Below, in pieces: positions 16,575 through 24,630 of a stretch of DNA of 64,000 nucleotides. Within the stretch, counting starts at the first letter, position 1; each line of letters begins with the position of its first letter. The notes under the pieces are model-generated. The model was not told the DNA's origin. It was given only the letters and a program-made list of their open reading frames with translations, and made no database searches. This stretch comes from Streptomyces griseoloalbus (GTDB lineage: Bacteria; Actinomycetota; Actinomycetes; Streptomycetales; Streptomycetaceae). The translations under genes were made by a program, and so were the position numbers. The stretch covers positions 186,001-250,000 of the forward strand of contig BMUD01000008.1 of assembly GCA_014650015.1 (NCBI GenBank), in the 5' to 3' direction.

Positions 16575-17756
16575 ATGACCTCACCACCTCTTCCCCGCCC
16601 GGTCACGACCCCGACCCCCGCGGCAGCCCGGAGCGGGCGCCCCGGGCTGCCGCGGGTCACCGAGTTGCGGTTGTCCGCGTTCGCCGGGCACCGGGGGACC
16701 GGGCTTCCCCTCGGGGCGCTCACGCTGATCGCCGGGCCCAGCGGGAGCGGCAAGACCAGCGCGCTGCGGGCGTACGAGGCGCTCGCCCGGCTCGGTGGTG
16801 GGGCCGAGCTGGGGGAGGCCTTCCCGGAGCCCGGCGCCTGTGTGCCGGAGCGGGCCCGCGCCGACGCGCAGGCCCGCCGCGGCTTCCGTATCGGCTGTAC
16901 GGCCGACGGCCCCGAGGGACCGGTCCGGCTGGAGGTCGCCGTCCAGGCCGAACCCGAGCTGCGCATCGTGGGGGAGCGGCTGACGGCGGACGGGCAGGTC
17001 CTCCTGGAGACCGCGCTGCGCGATCCCCGGCGCCGGGCCGTGCAGGCCGCCTGGCACACGGCCGGGGCCACCCCGGTGACCCGGGCCCCGCTGCCGGACG
17101 ACCGGCTCGGCACCGCACTGCTCCCGCTGCGCGTCGCCGGCAAGACCCCGGGACAGCGCAAGGTGCTCGCCGCCGCCGAGCAGATGGTGGTCGCCCTGCG
17201 CTCCGTCTTCCCCTGCGACCCCCGCCCGGAGCGGATGCGGGAGCCCGTACCGACCGGCTCCGGCAGGCTGCTCGGCGGCTGCGACAACCTCGCCGACGTG
17301 CTGTGGCGCACCCGCTCCGAGTGCGGACGCCGGCACGCGCTCCTCGTGGACGCGGTGCGCGCCGGATGCGCCGGGCCGGTCACCGACCTGCTCGCCGAGC
17401 CGTACGCCACCGGACTGGTCCGCGCCGTGCTCGACCGGGGCGACGGCGCCCGCACCGAGCTGCGGCGCCTCGGCGACGGCGAACTGCGGTACGCCGCCCT
17501 CGCCCTGGTGCTGCTCACCGGCCCCGGCGTGCTGGAGACCGACGTGCCCGGCGAGGTCCCCGCCGCGCTGCGGACCCTCACGGTCCTCGCCGACGGCCTG
17601 GACCGCGCCCTTGACCCGGCACAGCGCACCCAGCTGCTGCGTCTGGCGGCGCGCATGTGCGAGCGCGGGCACATCCGCCTGGTCGGCGCGGTGAGCGACG
17701 CCTCCTGGGCCGCGGAAGTGACCGGAGTGACGGTGGTACACCTGAACCGTGACTGA
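16575..17756 (+). CDS. AAA/ABC-type P-loop ATPase (RecF/SMC-like)
   Basis: The 393-residue product begins like RecF/OLD-type ATPases: VTELRLSAFAGHRGTGLPL, then a Walker A GPSGSGKTS at about residues 54-62. The C-terminal half has a signature-like region (RRLGDGELRYAALALVLL) and a Walker-B-like LTVLADGLDRALD where the usual DEP is replaced. It lacks the long coiled coil of SMC proteins. Its stop overlaps the start of the MazG-like gene by eight bases, suggesting that the two products work together, perhaps in nucleotide quality control. The start is supported by the leaderless promoter geometry. The exact function is unknown. Confidence 0.72.
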   Translation: MTSPPLPRPVTTPTPAAARSGRPGLPRVTELRLSAFAGHRGTGLPLGALTLIAGPSGSGKTSALRAYEALARLGGGAELGEAFPEPGACVPERARADAQARRGFRIGCTADGPEGPVRLEVAVQAEPELRIVGERLTADGQVLLETALRDPRRRAVQAAWHTAGATPVTRAPLPDDRLGTALLPLRVAGKTPGQRKVLAAAEQMVVALRSVFPCDPRPERMREPVPTGSGRLLGGCDNLADVLWRTRSECGRRHALLVDAVRAGCAGPVTDLLAEPYATGLVRAVLDRGDGARTELRRLGDGELRYAALALVLLTGPGVLETDVPGEVPAALRTLTVLADGLDRALDPAQRTQLLRLAARMCERGHIRLVGAVSDASWAAEVTGVTVVHLNRD

Positions 17757-18117
17757 GCCGTACGCCGACCCGGACCCGCGCGACCGCCTCGACCTGGCGG
17801 ACCTCCAGCGCCGCCTCGCCGACTTCGCCGCCGCGCGGAACTGGCAGCCGTACCACACGCCGAAGAACCTCGTCGCCGCGCTCAGCGTGGAGGCCTCCGA
17901 ACTCCTCGAGATCTTCCAGTGGGCGACGCCCGAGGAGTCCGTCCGCGTCATGGACGACCCGGACACCGCGCACCGGGTCACCGACGAGGTCGCCGACGTC
18001 CTCGCCTATCTCCTCCAGGTCTGCGAGGTCCTCGGCATCGATCCGCTGGCCGCCCTGGCCGCCAAGATCGACCGCAACGAACGCAGGTTCCCGGTCGAGG
18101 AGCCGCCCCACGGCTGA
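17749..18117 (+). CDS. MazG-like nucleotide pyrophosphohydrolase
   Basis: The 122-residue product has the all-alpha NTP pyrophosphatase motifs: EASELLE (residues about 50-56) and DEVADVLAY (about 80-88), which supply the magnesium-binding acidic residues that hydrolyse dNTPs to the monophosphate. It is close to the dCTP pyrophosphatase/iMazG group and is full length for a single-domain member. Translation starts at GTG 17749, inside the last codons of the ATPase gene, so expression is coupled. It probably removes non-canonical nucleotides. Confidence 0.83.
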   Translation: MTEPYADPDPRDRLDLADLQRRLADFAAARNWQPYHTPKNLVAALSVEASELLEIFQWATPEESVRVMDDPDTAHRVTDEVADVLAYLLQVCEVLGIDPLAALAAKIDRNERRFPVEEPPHG

Positions 18118-18298
18118 GGACTCACCGACTCCGATATCACTCTCCGTATCCAACGAGTGGGCCGTACTTGAATTGTTGTCCGCAGATTTCCGTCTTCCTC
18201 TGGCTTTTTGTCTCACACACCCTCACTCTGGGTAGTGGACAACGGAGTTCAACGGATGCGGACGCGTGGGCAGCGCGTCGGACGGACGGGGGCAGCGC

Positions 18299-18769
18299 AT
18301 GGACGCTGTGCGGCTCATCGTGACGAGCAGGCGGGCCCTGGCCGCGAGCGGCGGCGGACCGGAGCTGCTGACCGAGGTGTGGCAGGCGCAGGCCCTGGCA
18401 CAGGCGATAGGCAGCCGCCTCGCGGTCACCGGCCCACCCGAACTGCGCGGTGAGGCACTGGGGTTGACCGAGCTGGCGGGCCGCGGCTGCGGAGTCCTGG
18501 ACACCCCGGAACTCGGGCCGGGAGAACTGCGCGCGGCCCAGCTCACCGAGCTGGGCGAGGCCCGCCAGTTCCTGATGTACCTCGGCGGTCTGCTGGGCGA
18601 GGTCGGTATCGCCCTGGTCGGCATCGCCTCCGCCGCGGACGACGAGGCGACGTACTGGCAGTGCATGGAGGCCATCGACGCGGCGGACGAGTCCCGGGAC
18701 CGTGTCCTGGAGATGCTCCGCAAACTGGCCGACCGCGACGAGGACTTACCGGCGCGGGAGGCCGGATGA
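18299..18769 (+). CDS. DUF6099-like protein
   Basis: The 156-residue product is mostly alpha-helical and begins MDAVRLIVTSRRALAAS, which I recognise as resembling the Streptomyces family DUF6099; no function is known. ATG 18299 was preferred to an in-frame start 11 codons upstream because conserved-looking sequence begins there. Codon 150 is TTA (18746-18748), near the C-terminus, so developmental bldA control is possible. The upstream gap (18118-18298) is AT-richer than its surroundings and probably carries the promoter. Confidence 0.65.
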   Translation: MDAVRLIVTSRRALAASGGGPELLTEVWQAQALAQAIGSRLAVTGPPELRGEALGLTELAGRGCGVLDTPELGPGELRAAQLTELGEARQFLMYLGGLLGEVGIALVGIASAADDEATYWQCMEAIDAADESRDRVLEMLRKLADRDEDLPAREAG

Positions 18770-18807
18770 GCACCCGGCCTCCCGCGCCGACCGATCGCAC
18801 CGCCGCC

Positions 18808-19071
18808 TCAGCGGCCCTCGCGCGCGTCCCCGGCGCCGACGGCCCCGACCTCGACGGTGCCGACCGCCGCGGCGGTCCCGGCCCCGACGGCCCCGACGCT
18901 CCCGGTGGCCCCGGCACCACCGTCCCGTCCCGGTCCCGCCGCCCGCAGATCCGCGTCCAGCGCCGACAGGTCCGCGTTCAGCGCGGCCATCAGCTCCTCC
19001 ATCCGCTGCAACAGCCCCGTGGGCGGCCCGCCGGCCGCCCCGCCCCGCCGCGGCACGCTCTCTTCGGACAT
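18808..19071 (-). CDS. Small hypothetical protein with a Gly/Ala/Val-rich tail
   Basis: The 87-residue product has a short helix-forming segment (TGLLQRMEELMAALNADLSALDADLRAAG) that could dimerise as a coiled coil, followed by a low-complexity tail rich in Gly, Ala and Val. The ATG at 19069-19071 is preceded by a perfect AGGAGG site, which is the main reason to accept the gene. It is convergent with the DUF6099-like gene and separated from it by 38 bases. I do not recognise the family. Confidence 0.55.
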   Translation of the reverse strand: MSEESVPRRGGAAGGPPTGLLQRMEELMAALNADLSALDADLRAAGPGRDGGAGATGSVGAVGAGTAAAVGTVEVGAVGAGDAREGR

Positions 19072-19308
19072 GACGGCCTCCTCGGCCCGTGGCCCCCGGG
19101 GAGGCCGACACGGTGACACCCCGGCGCACACCGGCCGGCGCGGGCGCCGGGCACTCCGGCTCCGCCGAGCCAACGATCATCGCCGGAACCGGTCACTGGC
19201 CCGTGCGCACCGCACCGCCGCTCACCGCCCGATTTCACCCGACCGTGGACCGGGGCGCGCCGCACGGCCGGGCGAAACCGCCCGCCCCGGAGCGTGCAGG
19301 ATGGAGGC

Positions 19309-20232
19309 ATGGATCTTCGCATCTTCACCGAGCCCCAGCAGGGGGCCACCTACGACACCTTGCTCGCCGTCGCCAAGGCCACCGAGGACCTGGGCTTCGA
19401 CGCCTTCTTCCGCTCCGACCACTACCTCGCGATGGGCTCGGGGGACGGCCTGCCCGGCCCCACCGACGCCTGGATCACCCTCGCCGGCCTCGCCCGCGAG
19501 ACCAAGCGCATCCGGCTCGGCACCCTGATGACCGCCGGCACCTTCCGCCTCCCCGGCGTGCTCGCCATCCAGGTCGCCCAGGTCGACCAGATGTCCGGCG
19601 GCCGGATCGAACTGGGCCTGGGCGCGGGCTGGTTCGAGGAGGAGCACAAGGCGTACGGCATCCCCTTCCCGAAGGAGAAGTTCGCCCGCCTCGAAGAGCA
19701 GCTGGAGATCGTCACCGGGCTGTGGGCCACCGAGCCCGGCAAGACCTTCGACCACCACGGCACCCACTACGACCTCACCAAGTCGCCCGCACTCCCCAAG
19801 CCGGCCCAGACCAAGGTGCCGGTGCTCATCGGCGGCCACGGAGCGATCCGCACCCCGCGCCTGGCGGCCCGGTTCGCCGACGAGTTCAACATGCCCTTCG
19901 CCTCCGTCGAGGACACCGCCCGGCAGTTCGGCCGGGTCCGCGCCGCCGCCCAGGAGGCCGGCCGCGACCCGGGCGACCTCGTCTACTCCAACGCCCTCGT
20001 CGTCTGCGTCGGCAAGGACGACCAGGAGGTCGCCCGCCGCGCCGCCGCCATCGGCCGCGAGGTGGCGGAACTCAAGGCCAACGGCCTGGCGGGCTCCCCG
20101 GCCGAGGTCGTCGACAAGATCGGCCGCTACGCCGAGACCGGCTCCCGGCGCCTCTACCTCCAGGTCCTCGACCTGCACGACCTCGACCACCTGGAGCTGA
20201 TCTCCGCCCAGGTCCAGTCCCAGCTGCGGTAA
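19309..20232 (+). CDS. LLM-class F420-dependent oxidoreductase
   Basis: The 307-residue product is a luciferase-like (alpha/beta)8 barrel of the F420-dependent type: MDLRIFTEPQQGATYDTLLAVAKATEDLGFDAFFRSDH at the start, IRLGTLMTAGTFRLPGVLAIQVAQVDQMSGGRIELGLGAGW in the middle, and VLIGGHGAIRTPRLAARFADEFN near position 185. Such enzymes transfer hydride between F420 and small substrates; the substrate here is unknown. The 15 bases ending in the start codon, CAGGATGGAGGCATG, are identical to those before the arginine deiminase gene and may be a leaderless -10 arrangement. A strong terminator follows. Confidence 0.85.
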   Translation: MDLRIFTEPQQGATYDTLLAVAKATEDLGFDAFFRSDHYLAMGSGDGLPGPTDAWITLAGLARETKRIRLGTLMTAGTFRLPGVLAIQVAQVDQMSGGRIELGLGAGWFEEEHKAYGIPFPKEKFARLEEQLEIVTGLWATEPGKTFDHHGTHYDLTKSPALPKPAQTKVPVLIGGHGAIRTPRLAARFADEFNMPFASVEDTARQFGRVRAAAQEAGRDPGDLVYSNALVVCVGKDDQEVARRAAAIGREVAELKANGLAGSPAEVVDKIGRYAETGSRRLYLQVLDLHDLDHLELISAQVQSQLR

Positions 20233-20298
20233 CGCGAACACCGCGCCCGGTGCGCACGCGCACGCCATGCGCACCCCCCGTGCGCCCGTGCGCACCCC

Positions 20299-20333
20299 GA
20301 GCGGGACCGTCTCCCACCAGGACGGTCCCGCTC
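20299..20333 (+). terminator. Strong hairpin terminator after the oxidoreductase gene
   Basis: GAGCGGGACCGTC (20299-20311) and GACGGTCCCGCTC (20321-20333) form a perfect 13-bp stem with a nine-base loop. It lies 66 bases beyond the stop codon and upstream of the hen1 promoter. Confidence 0.75.
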
Positions 20334-20452
20334 GCTGCGCCGCCGCCCGATAATTCCGACAAACGTGCGACGCCTTCCCTGTACCTTGACCTGACGCACC
20401 GGAGTCCCGGTGTGTACCCGCAGTTCAGAAGGTGTTTCGAGGTGTAACCACC

Positions 20453-21916
20453 GTGTTCCTGACGATCAGTACCACCGGCTCCGCCGAACGCCCGGCGACC
20501 GACCTCGGTTTCCTGCTGCACAAGCATCCCGACAAGGCGCAGGCGTTCTCCACCTCCTACGGCACGGCACACGTCCTCTACCCCGAGGCGGACGCCGAGC
20601 GCTGCACGGCGGCGCTGCTGCTGGAGGTGGACGCGGTGGCACTGGTCCGGCGCGGCAAGGGCAAGGGCCGCGGCGGCGCCCCCGACGCGGCACTCGCGCA
20701 GTACGTCAACGACCGCCCGTACGCGGCGTCCTCCCTGCTCGCCGTCGCGCTCAGCGGTGTCTTCTCCAGCGCCATGCGCGGCCTGTGCAACGCCCGCCCG
20801 GAACTCCCGGCGCAGCCGCGCCCCTTGCGCATCGAGGTGCCCGCGCTGCCCGCCCGCGGCGGCCCCGAACTCGTCCGCGGGCTCTTCGAGCCGCTCGGCT
20901 GGACGGTCACCGCCGAGCCGGTGCCGCTCGACACCGAGTTCCCCCAGTGGGGTAACTCGCGGTACATACGCCTGGTCCTGGCCGCGGACACGCTCACCCT
21001 CGCCCAGGCCCTGCGCCACCTCTACGTGCTGCTCCCCGTCCTCGACGACGCGAAGCACTACTGGGTCGCCTCCGACGAGGTCGACAAACTGCTGCGCGCC
21101 GGTGAGGGATGGCTGCCCGGACACCCCGAGCAGAAGCTGATCACCAGCCGCTATCTGTCCCGCCGCTGGTCGCTGACCCGGCAGGCCATGGAGCGGCTGG
21201 AACTGGTCCGGCTGGCCGAGGCGGACGACAGCGACGTCGAGGACATCGACAACGCCGTGGAAGCGGAGACGGAGTCCGAGGCGAAGCCGACCCCGCTCGC
21301 CGTGCGGCGACGGGACGCGATCGTCACCGCGCTCCGCGCCTCCGGCGCCGCCCGGGTGCTCGACCTCGGCTGCGGCCAGGGGCAACTGGTACAGGAACTG
21401 CTCAAGGACCCGTCCTTCACCGAGATCGTCGGCGTCGACGTGTCGATGCGGGCGCTCACCATCGCCTCCCGGCGGCTGAAACTGGACCGCATGGGGGAGC
21501 GGCAGTCGGCGCGCGTGAAGCTCTTCCAGAGCTCGCTGGCGTACACCGACAAGCGGCTGAGGGGATACGACGCCGCCGTGCTCAGCGAGGTGATCGAACA
21601 CCTCGACCTGCCCCGGCTGCCCGCCCTGGAGTACGCGGTGTTCGGCGCGGCCCGCCCCCGTACGGTCCTCGTGACCACCCCCAACGTCGAGTACAACGTG
21701 CGCTGGGAGAGCCTGCCGGCCGGCCATGTCCGGCACGGCGACCACCGCTTCGAGTGGACCCGCGAGGAGTTCCGCGCCTGGGCGCGTCACGTGGGCGAAC
21801 GGCACGGCTACACCGTGGAGTTCGTACCTGTCGGACCGGACGACCCCGAGGTCGGGCCGCCCACCCAGATGGCCGTGTTCGTGACCGAGACCGTGAAGGA
21901 GGCGAAGGCCGCATGA
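20453..21916 (+). CDS. hen1: Hen1, 3'-terminal RNA ribose 2'-O-methyltransferase
   Basis: The 487-residue product has the bacterial Hen1 layout: an N-terminal domain (about 1-240) that supports Pnkp ligase activity, with FLTISTTGSAERPATDLGFLLHKHPDKAQ at the start, and a C-terminal methyltransferase. The latter has the SAM loop VLDLGCGQGQL (about residue 300) and the metal-site residues in SEVIEHLDL and GDHRFEWTREEF. Bacterial Hen1 methylates the 2'-OH at the 3' end of cleaved RNA before sealing, making the repaired site resistant to ribotoxins. The GTG at 20453 was chosen because FLTIST is where family members start and GAGGTG precedes it. It overlaps pnkp by four bases. Confidence 0.9.
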   Translation: MFLTISTTGSAERPATDLGFLLHKHPDKAQAFSTSYGTAHVLYPEADAERCTAALLLEVDAVALVRRGKGKGRGGAPDAALAQYVNDRPYAASSLLAVALSGVFSSAMRGLCNARPELPAQPRPLRIEVPALPARGGPELVRGLFEPLGWTVTAEPVPLDTEFPQWGNSRYIRLVLAADTLTLAQALRHLYVLLPVLDDAKHYWVASDEVDKLLRAGEGWLPGHPEQKLITSRYLSRRWSLTRQAMERLELVRLAEADDSDVEDIDNAVEAETESEAKPTPLAVRRRDAIVTALRASGAARVLDLGCGQGQLVQELLKDPSFTEIVGVDVSMRALTIASRRLKLDRMGERQSARVKLFQSSLAYTDKRLRGYDAAVLSEVIEHLDLPRLPALEYAVFGAARPRTVLVTTPNVEYNVRWESLPAGHVRHGDHRFEWTREEFRAWARHVGERHGYTVEFVPVGPDDPEVGPPTQMAVFVTETVKEAKAA

Positions 21917-24474
21917 CCACCGGAACCCCGCACCGCACCCCGAAGCCGCAGGGCCGCACCCTGTCCGTCACCGACCTCTCCCTCGTGGTGCTCGTCGGCG
22001 CCTCCGGCTCGGGCAAGTCCACCTTCGCCCGCCGCCACTTCAAGCCCACCGAGGTCATCTCCTCGGACTTCTGCCGCGGCCTGGTCGCCGACGACGAGAA
22101 CGACCAGAGCGCGAGCCGCGACGCCTTCGACGTGCTGCACTACATCGCCGGCAAGCGCCTGGCCGCCGGCCGCCGCACCGTCGTCGACGCCACCAGCGTC
22201 CAGCAGGACGCCCGACGCCAGCTGATCGACCTGGCCAGGCAGCACGACGTCCTGCCCATAGCCATCGTGCTCGACGTGCCCGAGGAGGTGTGCGCCGAGC
22301 GCAACGCCACCCGCACCGACCGCGCCGACATGCCCCGCCGGGTCATCCAGCGCCACACCCGCGAACTCCGCCGCTCCCTGCGCCACCTGGAGCGCGAGGG
22401 CTTCCGCAAGGTGCACGTCCTGCGCGGCGTCGAGGAGATCGAGCACGCCACCGTCGTCACCGAGAAGCGGTTCAACGACCTCACCCACCTCACCGGGCCC
22501 TTCGACATCATCGGCGACATCCACGGCTGCTCCGCCGAACTGGAATCCCTGCTCGGCAAGCTCGGCTACGTCGACGGCGCCCACCCCGAGGGCCGCACCG
22601 CCGTCTTCGTCGGCGACCTCGTCGACCGCGGCCCGGACAGCCCCGGCGTGCTGCGGCGCGTGATGACCATGGTGAAGTCCGGCGACGCGCTGTGCGTCCC
22701 CGGCAACCACGAGAACAAGTTCGGCCGGTACCTCAAGGGCCGCAACGTCCAGCACACCCACGGACTCGCCGAGACCATCGAGCAGATGGCCGGCGAGAGC
22801 GAGGAGTTCCGCGCCGAGGTACGGGAGTTCGTCGACGGCCTGGTCAGTCACTACGTCCTCGACGGCGGGAAGCTCGTGGTCTGCCACGCCGGTCTGCCCG
22901 AGAAGTACCACGGCCGCACCTCCGGCCGGGTCCGCAGCCACGCCCTGTACGGCGACACCACCGGCGAGACCGACGAGTTCGGCCTGCCCGTGCGCTACCC
23001 GTGGGCGGAGGACTACCGCGGCCGGGCGGCCGTCGTCTACGGCCACACTCCCGTGCCGGAGGCGACCTGGCTCAACAACACCATCTGCCTGGACACCGGC
23101 GCCGTCTTCGGCGGCAAGCTCACCGCGCTGCGCTGGCCGGAGCGCGAACTGATCGACGTACCGGCCGAGAGGGTCTGGTACGAGCCGGCCCGCCCGCTGC
23201 GCACCGAGGCCCCCGGCGGCCACGAGGGGCGCCCGCTGGACCTGGCCGACGTGCACGGACGCCGGGTCGTCGAGACGCGGCACGCCGGACGGGTCTCCGT
23301 CCGCGAGGAGAACGCGGCGGCGGCCCTGGAGGTCATGAGCCGCTTCGCGATCGACCCGCGCCTGCTGCCCTACCTCCCGCCGACCATGGCACCCACCGCC
23401 ACCTCGCACCTCGACGGCTACCTGGAGCACCCGGTCGAGGCCTTCGCCCAGTACGCGCGGGACGGCGTCGCGCGGGTCGTGTGCGAGGAGAAGCACATGG
23501 GCTCCCGCGCGGTCGCCCTGGTCTGCCGCGACGCCGAGGCGGCCGCCGGGCGCTTCGGCGTCGAGGGCCCGACCGGCTCGCTCTACACCCGCACCGGCCG
23601 CCCCTTCTTCGACGACACCGCCGTCACCGAGGAGATCCTCGGCCGGCTGCGCGCGGCCGTCACCGAGGCCGGCCTCTGGGACGAACTCGGGACGGACTGG
23701 CTGCTGCTGGACGCCGAGCTGATGCCGTGGTCGCTGAAGGCGTCCGGACTGCTGCGCTCCCAGTACGCCGCGGTCGGCGCCGCCTCCGGCGCGGTCTTCC
23801 CGGGCGCCCTGGCCGCCCTGGAGGGCGCGGCGGCCCGCAGCGTCGAGGTGGGCGACCTGCTGGACCGCCAGCGCGAACGGGCCGACGCGGCCTCGGCGTT
23901 CACCCGGGCCTACCGCCGCTACTGCTGGACCACCGACGGCCTGGACGGTGTCCGCCTGGCCCCGTTCCAGATCCTCGCCGTTCAGGGCCGCAGCCTCGCC
24001 GCCCTGCCGCACGACGAGCAACTCGTCCTGCTCGACCGTCTCGTCGAGCACGACACCACCGGGCTGCTCCAGACCACCCGCCGCCTCTACGTCGACACCG
24101 CCGATCCCGAGTCCGTACGCGCCGGAGTCGACTGGTGGCTGGAGATGACCGGACGCGGCGGCGAGGGCATGGTCGTCAAGCCGGTCGGCGCCGTGGTCCG
24201 CGGCGACGACGGCCGCCTGGTCCAGCCCGGCATCAAGTGCCGCGGCCGTGAGTACCTGCGGATCATCTACGGGCCCGAGTACACCCGCCCGGAGAACCTG
24301 GCCCGGCTGCGCAACCGCTTCCTGAACCACAAGCGGTCCCTCGCGATCCGTGAGTACGCACTCGGCCTGGAGGCCCTGGACCGGCTGGCCGAGGGGGAGC
24401 CGCTGTGGCGGGTCCACGAGGCGGTGTTCGGCGTACTGGCGCTGGAGTCGGAGCCGGTGGATCCGCGGCTGTGA
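21913..24474 (+). CDS. pnkp: Pnkp, polynucleotide kinase-phosphatase-ligase for RNA repair
   Basis: The 853-residue product has the three catalytic modules of bacterial Pnkp. The first is a kinase with GASGSGKS at about 30-37. The second is a metallophosphoesterase with GDIHG (about 201), GDLVDRG (about 235), GNHEN (about 264) and GHTP. The third is a ligase-type nucleotidyltransferase with the nucleophile lysine in EEKHMGSRAV near 527 and GEGMVVKP toward the end. It heals and seals broken tRNA together with Hen1. The ATG overlaps the hen1 stop (ATGA, 21913-21916), showing a two-gene operon. The length is close to that of the Clostridium enzyme. Targets are probably RNAs cut by ribotoxins. 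Confidence 0.92.
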   Translation: MTTGTPHRTPKPQGRTLSVTDLSLVVLVGASGSGKSTFARRHFKPTEVISSDFCRGLVADDENDQSASRDAFDVLHYIAGKRLAAGRRTVVDATSVQQDARRQLIDLARQHDVLPIAIVLDVPEEVCAERNATRTDRADMPRRVIQRHTRELRRSLRHLEREGFRKVHVLRGVEEIEHATVVTEKRFNDLTHLTGPFDIIGDIHGCSAELESLLGKLGYVDGAHPEGRTAVFVGDLVDRGPDSPGVLRRVMTMVKSGDALCVPGNHENKFGRYLKGRNVQHTHGLAETIEQMAGESEEFRAEVREFVDGLVSHYVLDGGKLVVCHAGLPEKYHGRTSGRVRSHALYGDTTGETDEFGLPVRYPWAEDYRGRAAVVYGHTPVPEATWLNNTICLDTGAVFGGKLTALRWPERELIDVPAERVWYEPARPLRTEAPGGHEGRPLDLADVHGRRVVETRHAGRVSVREENAAAALEVMSRFAIDPRLLPYLPPTMAPTATSHLDGYLEHPVEAFAQYARDGVARVVCEEKHMGSRAVALVCRDAEAAAGRFGVEGPTGSLYTRTGRPFFDDTAVTEEILGRLRAAVTEAGLWDELGTDWLLLDAELMPWSLKASGLLRSQYAAVGAASGAVFPGALAALEGAAARSVEVGDLLDRQRERADAASAFTRAYRRYCWTTDGLDGVRLAPFQILAVQGRSLAALPHDEQLVLLDRLVEHDTTGLLQTTRRLYVDTADPESVRAGVDWWLEMTGRGGEGMVVKPVGAVVRGDDGRLVQPGIKCRGREYLRIIYGPEYTRPENLARLRNRFLNHKRSLAIREYALGLEALDRLAEGEPLWRVHEAVFGVLALESEPVDPRL

Positions 24475-24505
24475 CGGGCCGCTGCCGCAAGGGCGGCGAG
24501 CGCAT

Positions 24506-24541
24506 CCGGCCGAGGACCACCCGTACGGAGGGCTCGGCCGG
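24506..24541 (+). terminator. Hairpin after pnkp
   Basis: CCGGCCGAG (24506-24514) and CTCGGCCGG (24533-24541) form a perfect nine-base stem with an 18-base loop, 31 bases beyond the pnkp stop. The function is inferred from position. Confidence 0.45.
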
Positions 24542-24630
24542 ACTTCGCCCCTCCCGGACCTCACACGTCCCTGGCTAACCGTCAGTTGCCGTGCTAACTT
24601 CGCAGGTCGGTCAGGCAGGCGAACCGACTC

